From contig NZ_JAGKWP010000069.1 in the NCBI RefSeq assembly GCF_021151785.1, positions 1 through 13,702 on the forward strand: DNA of 13,702 bases, written 5' to 3'. Position numbers and translations under genes: made by a program. A model generated the notes under the pieces. It ran no database searches and was not told the origin of the DNA. It saw only the letters and a list, made by a program, of their open reading frames with translations. Source of the DNA: Flavobacterium sp. (GTDB lineage Bacteria; Bacteroidota; Bacteroidia; Flavobacteriales; Flavobacteriaceae). This document shows positions 1-7,460 of this stretch, piece after piece; the first letter of the stretch is position 1, and every line of letters begins with the position of its first letter.

Positions 1-422
1 ATATTGACCCATATTATTTCGAAAAAGTAATTTTAATTCTACTCAAAAAAATGGGTTATGGAGATTTTATTGAAACTTCAAAATCACAAGATGGAGGAAT
101 TGATGGAATTATAAATGAAGATAAGCTTGGACTAGACAAAATTTATATTCAAGCCAAAAGATTCAATGAAAATAAAGTCAGAGAAAAAGATATACGCAAT
201 TTTATTGGAGCTATGAGTGGTGACACAAACAAAGGGGTTTTTGTTACTACTTCTTTATTTGATATTGGAGCTATTGAAAAAGCAAAAAATGCACATCATA
301 AAATCATTTTAATTGACGGTAAAAAATTAGTTGACTTAATGCACGAATTCAATGTTGGCGTTCAAATTAAATCTGTTTACGAAGTAAAACAATTAGATGA
401 AGATTTCTTCTTTGAACAATAA
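1..422 (+). CDS. mrr: Mrr-type restriction endonuclease, C-terminal catalytic domain (5' end outside window)
   Basis: The reading frame is open back to the first bases of the window (codons begin at base 3), so the ATG at 51 is internal and the true start lies off the left edge. About 139 residues are visible. They match the catalytic domain of the Mrr family, whose full members are about 300 residues with an N-terminal winged-helix DNA-binding domain. Seen here are the FEKVILILLKKMGYGD helix, GGIDGIINEDKLGLD and YIQAKRF. In this PD-(D/E)xK nuclease fold the aspartate of GGID (codon 102-104) and the Q-A-K motif (Q codon 150-152, K codon 156-158) are the expected metal-binding and catalytic residues, and all are intact. 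KGVFVTTSLF and IILIDGKKLVDLM are also family-typical. E. coli Mrr cleaves methylated DNA; the substrate here cannot be read from sequence. The C-terminus looks complete. Confidence 0.9.
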   Translation, partial: IDPYYFEKVILILLKKMGYGDFIETSKSQDGGIDGIINEDKLGLDKIYIQAKRFNENKVREKDIRNFIGAMSGDTNKGVFVTTSLFDIGAIEKAKNAHHKIILIDGKKLVDLMHEFNVGVQIKSVYEVKQLDEDFFFEQ

Positions 423-430
423 AACTAGAC

Positions 431-479
431 TTCACTTGATGTGAAAAATAAAAAAATCCGAATTTACTTCGGATTTTTT
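431..479. terminator. Bidirectional terminator between mrr and mpl
   Basis: A 12-bp perfect stem is formed by AAAAAATCCGAA (451-462) and TTCGGATTTTTT (468-479) around the loop TTTAC. Because the stem is flanked by A's on the left and T's on the right, it gives a U-tract on both strands and can end mrr (plus) and mpl (minus), which converge here. A smaller hairpin, TTCAC-TTGAT-GTGAA (431-445), lies just before it on the mrr side; its role is unknown. Confidence 0.85.
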
Positions 480-500
480 TATCATTCTCAAATTTTCAAA

Positions 501-1856
501 TTAACTTATTAATTCTTTCACTTCATCAAAATTCAACCCGCCATAATTCCCAGAACTCATTAACAACAAGGCTGAATTATCTAAATTTTGGTTGAATAAA
601 AAGTTTTTAAATTCGGTTGGATTGGTGTAAATTATTAAATCTTCTCTTTGGAACGATTGAGCAATTTGATCATAAGTTACTTCTTCCAAACGTTTAATTT
701 TTACTGCATCGGGTGAATAAAAAACAACAGCTACATCGGCTGCATTTAATGCCCCTTGATATTCTTTTAAGAACTCGGCATTTAAACTACTATAGGTATG
801 CAATTCTAAACAAGCAATCAATTTTCTATCTGGATATTGTGCTTTCACCGCTTTTGTAGTAGCTGAAACTTTACTTGGAGAATGCGCAAAATCTTTATAA
901 GCAACTTTATTACTAGATTCAGCGATTTTTTCTAATCGTTTGCTTGCTCCTTTAAAACTAGCAATAGCTTCATAAAATTCGGCTTCATCAACGCCCATAC
1001 ACTGACACACCCATTTAGCTCCTGCTAAATTACTTAGGTTATGTGCACCAAACACTTCAATTGGCATAGGTCCATCTGGAGTGTCTAACAAAGTAGTTCC
1101 TTGAGCAACTTCATAAGAAGGCGTTTGATATGCAATTTTACGAATCGGATTTTCGCTTCTTTCAGCGACCAGTTTCACATTAGCATCTTCTTCGTTGTAA
1201 ATTAAAATACCTCCATTAGTAATTTTATTGACAAAAATATCGAATTGTTCTACATAGTTATCGAAGGTTGGAAATACATTAATGTGATCCCAAGCTATAC
1301 CTGAAATTAGAGCAATATTGGGTTGGTACAAATGGAATTTTGGTCGTAAATCTATTGGAGAAGTTAAATACTCATCTCCTTCTAACACAATAAAATCATT
1401 TGTTTCAGTTAAATGCACCATAGTATCGAAACCTTCTAACTGAGCTCCCACCATATAATCCACTTCAATATTATGATAATGCATTACGTGCAAAATCATA
1501 GAAGTTATAGTTGTTTTACCATGTGAACCACCAATTACAACACGAGTCTTGTTTTTAGATTGCTCATATAAAAATTCAGGATAAGAATAAATTTTCAATC
1601 CTAATTCTTGAGCTTTTAACAATTCTGGATTATCTGCTTTTGCATGCATACCTAAAATTACAGCTTCAATATCTGAAGTGATTTTTTCTGGAAACCAACC
1701 TTCAACTTCAGGTAATAATCCATATTTTTCTAATCGAGATTTAGAAGGCTCAAAAATAGCATCATCACTACCCGTTACTTGATACCCTTTATGATGTAAA
1801 ACTAAGGCCAAATTGTGCATAGCCGCACCGCCAATTGCAATAAAATGTGTTCTCAT
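501..1856 (-). CDS. mpl: UDP-N-acetylmuramate:L-alanyl-gamma-D-glutamyl-meso-diaminopimelate ligase (murein peptide recycling)
   Basis: Mpl is a cytosolic Mur-family ligase that attaches the recycled tripeptide L-Ala-gamma-D-Glu-meso-DAP directly to UDP-MurNAc, using ATP. The 451-residue protein is the usual family length. It starts with the nucleotide-binding fold of MurC/Mpl (FIAIGGAAMHNLA, 5-17). The ATP P-loop GGSHGKTT is at 109-116, followed by EGDEY (159-163), WDHINVFPT (189-197), the central-domain AHNLSNLAGA (271-280) and DFAHSP (322-327), the Mur-ligase C-terminal motif. IGGAAMHNLA replaces the IGGxGMSG-like motif of true MurC, and this favours Mpl over MurC; confusion with a MurC-like paralogue is the main alternative. 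The ATG is supported by a GAGGA ribosome-binding site five bases upstream, rare in this group. The gene is 30 bases downstream of the TPR gene and probably cotranscribed with it. Confidence 0.87.
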   Translation of the reverse strand: MRTHFIAIGGAAMHNLALVLHHKGYQVTGSDDAIFEPSKSRLEKYGLLPEVEGWFPEKITSDIEAVILGMHAKADNPELLKAQELGLKIYSYPEFLYEQSKNKTRVVIGGSHGKTTITSMILHVMHYHNIEVDYMVGAQLEGFDTMVHLTETNDFIVLEGDEYLTSPIDLRPKFHLYQPNIALISGIAWDHINVFPTFDNYVEQFDIFVNKITNGGILIYNEEDANVKLVAERSENPIRKIAYQTPSYEVAQGTTLLDTPDGPMPIEVFGAHNLSNLAGAKWVCQCMGVDEAEFYEAIASFKGASKRLEKIAESSNKVAYKDFAHSPSKVSATTKAVKAQYPDRKLIACLELHTYSSLNAEFLKEYQGALNAADVAVVFYSPDAVKIKRLEEVTYDQIAQSFQREDLIIYTNPTEFKNFLFNQNLDNSALLLMSSGNYGGLNFDEVKELIS

Positions 1857-1860
1857 TTTG

Positions 1861-1865
1861 TCCTC
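1861..1865 (-). promoter_or_regulatory. Shine-Dalgarno site of mpl
   Basis: On the minus strand GAGGA lies four to five bases before the mpl ATG (GAGGACAAAATG). None of the other genes examined here has a comparable site, as is usual in Bacteroidota, so it both supports the chosen start and stands out. Confidence 0.55.
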
Positions 1866-1868
1866 AAA

Positions 1869-1888
1869 AGTTTACTTTAATGTAAACT
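1869..1888 (-). other. Intercistronic hairpin between TPR gene and mpl
   Basis: A perfect 7-bp inverted repeat, AGTTTAC / GTAAACT with a 6-base loop, begins inside the TAG stop codon of the TPR gene and ends four bases before the GAGGA site of mpl. It is AT-rich and weak, and on the minus strand only TTTT follows. It could be an RNA-stability or translation-coupling element, or a partial attenuator; function is inferred. Confidence 0.4.
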
Positions 1889-2570
1889 ATTTATTAAAAT
1901 TATTCTTAAGTTCTTCCGCTTTGGGTTTATCTTTTAACTTATTTAAATATAAATCGTATAATTTCTCAAAAGTCGTTTTTGATTCTCCAACTCTATGAGC
2001 TGCTATATAAAGTGTTTCTGCCTTTTTATATCTTTTGAAATACACTTCAATATAACCGTGGGCTAAATAGCCATCTACTCTTGAAATCAATAAGAGTTCA
2101 TCTGCATATTTTTTTGCTTTTGTTTCACTTCCGCCAATAATTGCTGGTAATTCTAAATACAACATCACTAAAGCCCATCGCGTATTAATGTGTTTTTTAT
2201 CCAACTTAGCGGCTGTTAAAAAAGCCTGCTCAATATCATCAATCATTCCTAAGGCTTTCATTTTATTCACACTTTTAGCTTTCATTCCTAGAGCACCACC
2301 ATACTTATATTGATAATCTGCATTAGTTGGGATTTTAGTCTTTAATTTTGAATAATACGAAACTGCTTCGTCCCATTTCTTTTGTTGTCCAGCGATATCA
2401 CCTAGATATTCTATCGCCTTTAAATCGTTTGGATTTGATTTTAGATACACTTCAAACAATGACTTTGCTTCATTCAACTTTTTTGCATCAAAATAACTTA
2501 CAGCTACATCAAAACTAGACTGACCTACTGATATTAGGGAAAATAATAATGCAAAAATTAAAAAACGCAT
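1887..2570 (-). CDS. Secreted tetratricopeptide-repeat protein of unknown specific role
   Basis: This 227-residue protein begins with a signal peptide (MRFLIFALLFSLISVGQ, likely cut near residue 17), so it should act in the periplasm or at an envelope membrane. The rest is helical repeats of TPR type: roughly 19-50 (ending KSNPND), 51-84 (LGDIAGQQKKWDEAVSYYSKL), a longer helix pair around 108-140 (DIEQAFLTAAKLDKKH) and another near 168-200. The segment LPAIIGGSETKAKKYADEL (141-159) is a conserved motif in a group of bacterial TPR proteins. No catalytic residues are seen, so a scaffold or interaction role is likely. It precedes mpl in the same direction with 30 bases between them, which hints at, but does not show, a link to the cell wall. 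A promoter of Bacteroidota type lies immediately upstream. Confidence 0.8.
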   Translation of the reverse strand: MRFLIFALLFSLISVGQSSFDVAVSYFDAKKLNEAKSLFEVYLKSNPNDLKAIEYLGDIAGQQKKWDEAVSYYSKLKTKIPTNADYQYKYGGALGMKAKSVNKMKALGMIDDIEQAFLTAAKLDKKHINTRWALVMLYLELPAIIGGSETKAKKYADELLLISRVDGYLAHGYIEVYFKRYKKAETLYIAAHRVGESKTTFEKLYDLYLNKLKDKPKAEELKNNFNK

Positions 2571-2586
2571 AATTCAAATTTGAATC

Positions 2587-2614
2587 CAAAAGTAAGGAAT
2601 TAAAAACTAAACAA
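2587..2614 (-). promoter_or_regulatory. Promoter of the TPR-mpl operon
   Basis: Reading the minus strand, a -7 box TACTTTTG (2587-2594) matches TAnnTTTG exactly. A TTG (2612-2614) lies 17 bases upstream, within the expected spacing for the -33 element. The predicted transcript start would be about ten bases before the TPR gene ATG. The TTG is contributed by the U-tract of the upstream peptidase terminator. Confidence 0.6.
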
Positions 2615-2647
2615 AAAACCCTCTAAGAAAAATGCCTAGAGGGTTTT
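2613..2647 (-). terminator. Terminator of the S46 peptidase gene
   Basis: An 11-bp perfect stem is formed by AAAACCCTCTA (2615-2625) and TAGAGGGTTTT (2637-2647) with an 11-base loop. On the minus strand the stem runs into a T-tract, so it ends the peptidase transcript, whose stop codon lies about 20 bases upstream of it. Confidence 0.85.
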
Positions 2648-2668
2648 GAAGTTTTTTTGACTTATAAG

Positions 2669-4819
2669 TTATTTCACAATTGTCATTTCGTCAACAATAT
2701 GTTTAGCACCTGAGAAATTTTCAATTACCCATAACACATAACGAATGTCTACATTAATTGTTCTTTGTAATTTTTTATCAAAGATTACATCACCAGCCAT
2801 AGCTTCAATATTACCATCAAAAGCTAAACCGATTAATTCTCCTTTGCCATTTAAAACCGGAGATCCTGAATTTCCTCCTGTAATATCGTTATCTGTTAAG
2901 AAACAAACGTGTAAAGAACCATCTTTATCAGCATAACGACCAAATTCTTTTTTGGCATTCATTTCTAAAACTTTGGTAGGCAAATCAAATTCTAAATCTC
3001 CTTTTTTGTATTTCTTAACTTGACCTGCTAATGTTGTATAGTTATTAACTGTAGCATCATTTCTTTTATCGGCAGGCAAAGCTCTAACTTTTCCATATGT
3101 TAAACGTAACGTAGAGTTAGCATCTGGATATTTAATTTCTCCAATTTTAGACTCACGTAACCCTTGAACTAATTTTCTGAATGCTGCTCCAAAATCATTT
3201 TGAGCTTTTGCAATAACATCAGATTTTGAATTAAAGTGTGTCAACAAATCATTAGATAAAACATTTAATGGATCATTTGCTAACATCGTTTCACTTGGCA
3301 AGTCTAAGAATGCTTTGATTCTATCTTTTGAAGTGAAAATACTTAAATCAAATAAGGCATTAACATATTTAGTAAAATCGCCATTATTCTCTTTTGCTAA
3401 TTTATCAACTGAAGGCGCAATAGCATATCCTGTTGATTTTGAAGCATATAATTTTAATTGAGCCGCTAAGATATCTTTTTCAGCAGGGATATGTAACTCT
3501 TTGTACATTTCGTCAACCATTTCTAATATACCTGGTGCCATTTGTGCTCTTTTCGTTGCGTCTGCTTTAGCATATGCTTCTAATTGTCTTCCTAATGAAC
3601 GGCTAATTGTTCCAAAAGCTGAAGTTCTAAATAATTGTTGTAAATAATTATCATGACGTGACTTTTCATTAGTCAACTTATAATAGTTATTAATTGTTGC
3701 TACAACATTACCATATTTTTCTTTGTTCTCTGGTTTATTTGCCCATTTATCAAATTTTGCCTCTTGAGCTGCTTTAGCTTTTGCTGTTTGGAATTTAGTT
3801 AACGCATCAATCATACCTTGACGATTTTTCCAATAGTTAGCTACTCCAGCAAATTTAGAAGCATAAATTAAATTCAACGCATCAGATTGAACCATGTATT
3901 TTTTCATTTGATCCATACCTGTTTTAGAACCTTCTACCCAAGCTGGATAAGCAAATTTCACATTTTGTTCAATTCCACCAGCTGGCATCCAACGATTCGT
4001 TCTACCTGGGTAACCTAAAATCATAGCAAAATCGTTTTCTTTTACTCCACCTAAGTTAACTGGTAAATGATGTTTGGGTTGTAATGGTACATTGTTTGGA
4101 GAATACTCAGCTGGATTACCATTTGCATCTGCATAAATTCTAAACATAGAGAAATCGGCAGTATGACGTGGCCATTCCCAGTTGTCAGTATCACCACCGA
4201 ATTTACCTAAACTTTCAGGAGGTGTTCCTACTAAACGAACATCTTTATAATCTTGGTAAACAAAATAGTAAAACTCATTACCTTGGAAAAATGAACGAAC
4301 TGAAACCGTGTATTTTCCACCTTCATTATTTTCCTTCTCAATTTTTGCAATTTCAGCATTGATTGCTTTTTCTCTTTCAGCTTCAGTCATTTTATCATTA
4401 ACCACCGCTAAAATTCTTTTTGTACAATCATCCATTCTAACGAAAAAACGAACAAATAAGCTTGAAGGTTTTAATTCCTCAGCTCTAGTTTTTGCCCAAA
4501 ATCCATTCTTTAAATGGTTTTTTTCTGCTGTTGATAATTCAGCAATTGCGTCATATCCACAGTGATGGTTAGTTAAAACTAATCCATCTTTTGAAATTAA
4601 TTCTGCTGTACATCCACCGTTAAACTGAACGATAGCATCTTTTAAACTATGATGATTGATGCTGTAAATTTCTTCAGCTGTTAACTGAAGTCCCATTTTT
4701 TGCATATCTCTGTGGTTCAATCTTTCGATGAACATTAAGAACCACATCCCCTCATCTGCTTTTACAGTTGCAGGTAGCAACGTGATGGCAGCGATTAAGG
4801 ATACAATAAATTTTTTCAT
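2669..4819 (-). CDS. S46 family dipeptidyl peptidase, DPP7-like (exported serine peptidase)
   Basis: S46 peptidases of Bacteroidota remove dipeptides from the N-terminus of peptides outside the inner membrane. The 716-residue length fits the family. A signal peptide (MKKFIVSLIAAITLLPATVKA, cut near residue 21) precedes the family-typical mature start DEGMW. The trypsin-like catalytic triad is visible: His86 in TNHHCGYD, Asp222 in TADFSMFR and Ser651 in GGNSGSP; the insertion between Asp and Ser forms the helical lid of the family. Eighteen residues after the serine the motif reads AFDGN, with Gly669 where Asp/Glu-specific DPP11 enzymes carry arginine, so DPP7-like preference for hydrophobic P1 residues is inferred. 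The gene has its own terminator, and a weak promoter candidate lies upstream, so it is probably monocistronic. No defect is seen. Confidence 0.93.
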   Translation of the reverse strand: MKKFIVSLIAAITLLPATVKADEGMWFLMFIERLNHRDMQKMGLQLTAEEIYSINHHSLKDAIVQFNGGCTAELISKDGLVLTNHHCGYDAIAELSTAEKNHLKNGFWAKTRAEELKPSSLFVRFFVRMDDCTKRILAVVNDKMTEAEREKAINAEIAKIEKENNEGGKYTVSVRSFFQGNEFYYFVYQDYKDVRLVGTPPESLGKFGGDTDNWEWPRHTADFSMFRIYADANGNPAEYSPNNVPLQPKHHLPVNLGGVKENDFAMILGYPGRTNRWMPAGGIEQNVKFAYPAWVEGSKTGMDQMKKYMVQSDALNLIYASKFAGVANYWKNRQGMIDALTKFQTAKAKAAQEAKFDKWANKPENKEKYGNVVATINNYYKLTNEKSRHDNYLQQLFRTSAFGTISRSLGRQLEAYAKADATKRAQMAPGILEMVDEMYKELHIPAEKDILAAQLKLYASKSTGYAIAPSVDKLAKENNGDFTKYVNALFDLSIFTSKDRIKAFLDLPSETMLANDPLNVLSNDLLTHFNSKSDVIAKAQNDFGAAFRKLVQGLRESKIGEIKYPDANSTLRLTYGKVRALPADKRNDATVNNYTTLAGQVKKYKKGDLEFDLPTKVLEMNAKKEFGRYADKDGSLHVCFLTDNDITGGNSGSPVLNGKGELIGLAFDGNIEAMAGDVIFDKKLQRTINVDIRYVLWVIENFSGAKHIVDEMTIVK

Positions 4820-4860
4820 AATATAACTAGTAATTTTGTTTTAATGATGCGAATATAATT

Positions 4861-4888
4861 CAAAAAATACGATTTCTTCAAAAAACAA
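4861..4888 (-). promoter_or_regulatory. Possible promoter of the S46 peptidase gene
   Basis: On the minus strand TATTTTTT (4862-4869, followed by G at 4861) approximates TAnnTTTG, with a TTG (4886-4888) 16 bases upstream. Both match imperfectly and the region is rich in A/T runs, so this is tentative. The rest of the 4820-4975 gap shows no gene. Confidence 0.3.
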
Positions 4889-4940
4889 GGTCGGAATTAC
4901 ACTTGAAAAATAATTTTTAACGTTTGATTATTCATTTAAC

Positions 4941-4968
4941 AAAAAAAAGCACCTAAAAAAAGGTGCTT
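4941..4968 (-). terminator. Terminator of obg
   Basis: An 8-bp perfect stem AAGCACCT (4947-4954) / AGGTGCTT (4961-4968) has a 6-base A/T loop. On the minus strand it is followed by a run of eight T's (4941-4948, partly in the stem). It sits seven bases after the obg stop codon. Confidence 0.88.
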
Positions 4969-4975
4969 CTAATTT

Positions 4976-5977
4976 TTATTGATTTAACATTTTCCACAAT
5001 TTATCTTTCAACTGCTGTAAATTTTGTTGAGAAATCGATGAAATCATCATGTACTCCATTCCTTTAAAATCTTGATCCAATTGCGCTTTCATTTCTGCTT
5101 GTAATTCGTCATCTAACATATCGCATTTTGAAATCACAATTAATCGATCTTTATCTAACATCTCAGGATTATACCTTCTCAGCTCGTCAATTAAAATATC
5201 GTATTCTTTTTTAATATCTTCTGTATCTGCAGGAATCAAGAACAATAATGTTGAATTTCTTTCAATATGACGCAAAAAATAATGCCCTAACCCTTTACCT
5301 TCTGCTGCACCTTCAATAATTCCGGGAATATCAGCTATAACAAAAGATTGAAAATCGCGATACGCTACAATGCCTAAATTTGGTTTTAAAGTCGTAAAAG
5401 GATAGTCGGCAATTTTTGGTTTTGCTGATGTTAGTACCGATAATAAAGTTGATTTGCCCGCATTAGGGAATCCAACCAAACCAACATCGGCCAACACTTT
5501 TAGTTCCAATATAATATCTACTTCTTCTCCAGATAAACCAGGTTGAGCATATCGAGGAGTTTGATTGGTTGCACTTCTAAAATGCCAGTTTCCTAATCCC
5601 CCTTTTCCGCCTTTAGCAAGTATTTTTGTTTCATCGTGTTCGGTAATTTCGAACAAAACCTCACCTGTTTCCTTATCTTTTACTACTGTACCTAGTGGCA
5701 CTTCGATAAATTTATCTTCACCATCGGCACCTGTACTACGGCTACTTCCACCATCACCCCCATGACCAGCTTTGACATGACGCAAAAATTTCAAGTGAAA
5801 TAACGTCCAAAGATTTTTATTTCCTTTTAAAATTACGTGACCTCCACGACCACCGTCACCACCATCTGGACCTCCTTTTTCAATAAATTTTTCTCTATGC
5901 AAGTGAGATGAACCTTTACCTCCTTTACCCGAAGCGGCATATATTTTTACGTAATCTACGAAATTACCTTCAGTCAT
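4976..5977 (-). CDS. obg: Obg GTPase, late 50S ribosome assembly factor
   Basis: Obg (CgtA/ObgE) is an essential GTPase that binds the 50S ribosomal subunit and links assembly to guanine nucleotide levels. The first 160 residues form the glycine-rich Obg fold, seen as KGGKGS, KGGPDGGDGGRGGHV (34-48), AGHGGDGGSSR and KGGKGGLGN (122-130). The G domain follows with all motifs: G1 GFPNAGKS (169-176), G2 YPFTT (192-196), G3 DIPG (216-219), G4 SKCD (283-286; NKxD in many GTPases, SKxD is common in this group) and G5 SSIS (313-316). At 333 residues it ends soon after the G domain, so the variable C-terminal OCT domain of some Firmicutes Obg proteins is absent, as usual in Bacteroidota. It lies downstream of the CNNM gene but has its own promoter and terminator. 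Confidence 0.96.
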   Translation of the reverse strand: MTEGNFVDYVKIYAASGKGGKGSSHLHREKFIEKGGPDGGDGGRGGHVILKGNKNLWTLFHLKFLRHVKAGHGGDGGSSRSTGADGEDKFIEVPLGTVVKDKETGEVLFEITEHDETKILAKGGKGGLGNWHFRSATNQTPRYAQPGLSGEEVDIILELKVLADVGLVGFPNAGKSTLLSVLTSAKPKIADYPFTTLKPNLGIVAYRDFQSFVIADIPGIIEGAAEGKGLGHYFLRHIERNSTLLFLIPADTEDIKKEYDILIDELRRYNPEMLDKDRLIVISKCDMLDDELQAEMKAQLDQDFKGMEYMMISSISQQNLQQLKDKLWKMLNQ

Positions 5978-6061
5978 TCTTTTATAAATTATGTGTTTGT
6001 TTAAGCATGATTATTACAAATCACTTAAATCCAAACTTAATTATTATTTTTATTTAGTCGG

Positions 6062-6097
6062 CAAAGATACAATTTTTTAAGCTATGTATAAAACAAA
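6062..6097 (-). promoter_or_regulatory. Promoter of obg
   Basis: On the minus strand TATCTTTG (6062-6069) is a perfect TAnnTTTG -7 box. TTTG (6094-6097) lies 24 bases upstream, one more than the usual range for the -33 element, and falls in the U-tract of the preceding terminator. The leader to the obg ATG would be roughly 80 bases; I see no structure in it. Confidence 0.55.
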
Positions 6098-6132
6098 GAA
6101 CAGCTTAGAATGGAAAACCACTTAAGCTGTTC
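6090..6132 (-). terminator. Terminator of the hpt-adk-CNNM transcript
   Basis: A 10-bp perfect stem GAACAGCTTA (6098-6107) / TAAGCTGTTC (6123-6132) encloses a 15-base loop that can itself pair TGG with CCA. On the minus strand it is followed by TTTGTTTT, an interrupted U-tract, about 20 bases after the CNNM stop codon. Confidence 0.75.
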
Positions 6133-6153
6133 TAGTATTTAGTATTTTATTTC

Positions 6154-7428
6154 TTATTCTTTAATAGCTGAAACTAAAACTTTATCAATTTTAACACCAT
6201 CCATGTCTATAACTTCGAATTCTAATTTATTCCAAATAAGTTTTTCACCTTGTTTTGGAATATCGCCTAATTCGGTTAAGATTAAACCACTTACAGTTGT
6301 TACTTCATAATCATTTAGCAAATCATCCAAATCAAAATACGTTAAGAAATCATGCAATGAATAATGTCCATCAACCAACCAAGTTCCATCTTCACGTGCT
6401 ACCAACTGAAATTCTTCTTCATAAAAATCAGCTGCATCACCCACCAAAGCTTCCAAGATATCATTTAAGGTAATAATTCCTTGGAACATCCCGTGTTCAT
6501 CTGTAACTAAAGCATAATGCACCTTAGATTTTTTGAAGTTTTCTAAGGCTTTGTAAGCTGATGTATTTTCAATGAAATAAACGGGATCTTGCTTGATATC
6601 TATCAATTTAAAATCACCATTCTCAATATTTGCGAATAAATCCTTCAAAAGCACTACACCAATCACTTCATCTAAATTTTCGTTACAAACTGGATATACA
6701 GAATGTAACTCACCTAGTACCTTTGCTTTAATCTCCTCAAATGTATCATCTGTTGAAAGATAAACTACACTTTTACGATGAGTCATGAGTGAATTCACCT
6801 TACGATCACCTATGTGAAAGACACGCTCTACTATGTCTTGTTCAATTTCCTGAACCTCACCTACTTCAGTACCTTCTTTGATGATGGCTTTTATTTCTTC
6901 TTCGGTTACTTTACCATCAGCTGTTGGTTTGATTTTCAAAAGATCCAAAATCAAATCTGTAGAAGTAGTCAATAGCCAAACGAAAGGAGCTGTTACTGTT
7001 GAAACAATTTTCATAGGCACTGCAACAGCTTTCGCTATTCCTTCAGGATAGTTTAAGCCAATGCGTTTAGGCAATAACTCACCTAAAACTAATGAAAAAA
7101 ACGTTAAAGTAACTACAACCACACCTACAGCAATTGAATGTGCATAAGGAAGTGTCATTTCATACCCTTCAAAAAATAACTTTACATCTTCTGTAACTTT
7201 ATCTCCTGAGTAAATACCCGTTAAAATTCCAATCAACGTAATACCAATTTGTACCGTTGATAAAAACTTATTAGGTGAATTGGCTAAATCTAAAGCCGTT
7301 TTTGCACTCGTATTGCCTTTTTTGGCAGCGGTTTCTAACCTGTTCTTTCTTGCCGATATGAGTGCGATTTCTGACATGGAAAACAATCCATTTAACAGTA
7401 TCAGCAAGAAGATTATGACTATTTCCAA
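6154..7428 (-). CDS. CNNM/CorC-type membrane protein (hemolysin-like, DUF21 plus CBS pair plus CorC_HlyC), putative Mg2+ transport
   Basis: The 424-residue protein has the full architecture of the bacterial CNNM/CorB group, proteins linked to Mg2+ export. The DUF21 membrane domain covers about 1-195, with hydrophobic segments near 1-22, 56-75, 97-118 and 132-155 and signatures NGLFSMSEIALISARKNR (13-30) and GELLPKRIGL (116-125). A CBS pair follows (about 214-273 and 278-332, the second with GIITLNDILEALVGD), which in homologues senses ATP/Mg2+. The C-terminal CorC_HlyC domain spans about 345-422. The name hemolysin is historical. It begins 32 bases after adk in the same direction, with no promoter match between them, so it is probably the last gene of an hpt-adk transcript; a terminator follows. 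The ion transported is inferred from the family. Confidence 0.88.
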   Translation of the reverse strand: MEIVIIFLLILLNGLFSMSEIALISARKNRLETAAKKGNTSAKTALDLANSPNKFLSTVQIGITLIGILTGIYSGDKVTEDVKLFFEGYEMTLPYAHSIAVGVVVVTLTFFSLVLGELLPKRIGLNYPEGIAKAVAVPMKIVSTVTAPFVWLLTTSTDLILDLLKIKPTADGKVTEEEIKAIIKEGTEVGEVQEIEQDIVERVFHIGDRKVNSLMTHRKSVVYLSTDDTFEEIKAKVLGELHSVYPVCNENLDEVIGVVLLKDLFANIENGDFKLIDIKQDPVYFIENTSAYKALENFKKSKVHYALVTDEHGMFQGIITLNDILEALVGDAADFYEEEFQLVAREDGTWLVDGHYSLHDFLTYFDLDDLLNDYEVTTVSGLILTELGDIPKQGEKLIWNKLEFEVIDMDGVKIDKVLVSAIKE

Positions 7429-7460
7429 TCTTTAAAAAATTAATTTTGTACGCAAGATAA

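Noticed and set aside
4168..4565. Plus-strand reading frames inside the S46 peptidase gene
   Set aside because: Antisense to an intact, motif-complete gene; no recognisable domain or promoter.
4976..5977. Glycine-rich N-terminus of Obg considered as a low-complexity repeat protein
   Set aside because: The pattern is the normal Obg fold and is followed by a complete G domain.
6255..6473. His/Leu-rich plus-strand frame in the CNNM gene
   Set aside because: Shadow frame antisense to the CBS and CorC_HlyC coding region, with biased composition produced by the opposite strand.
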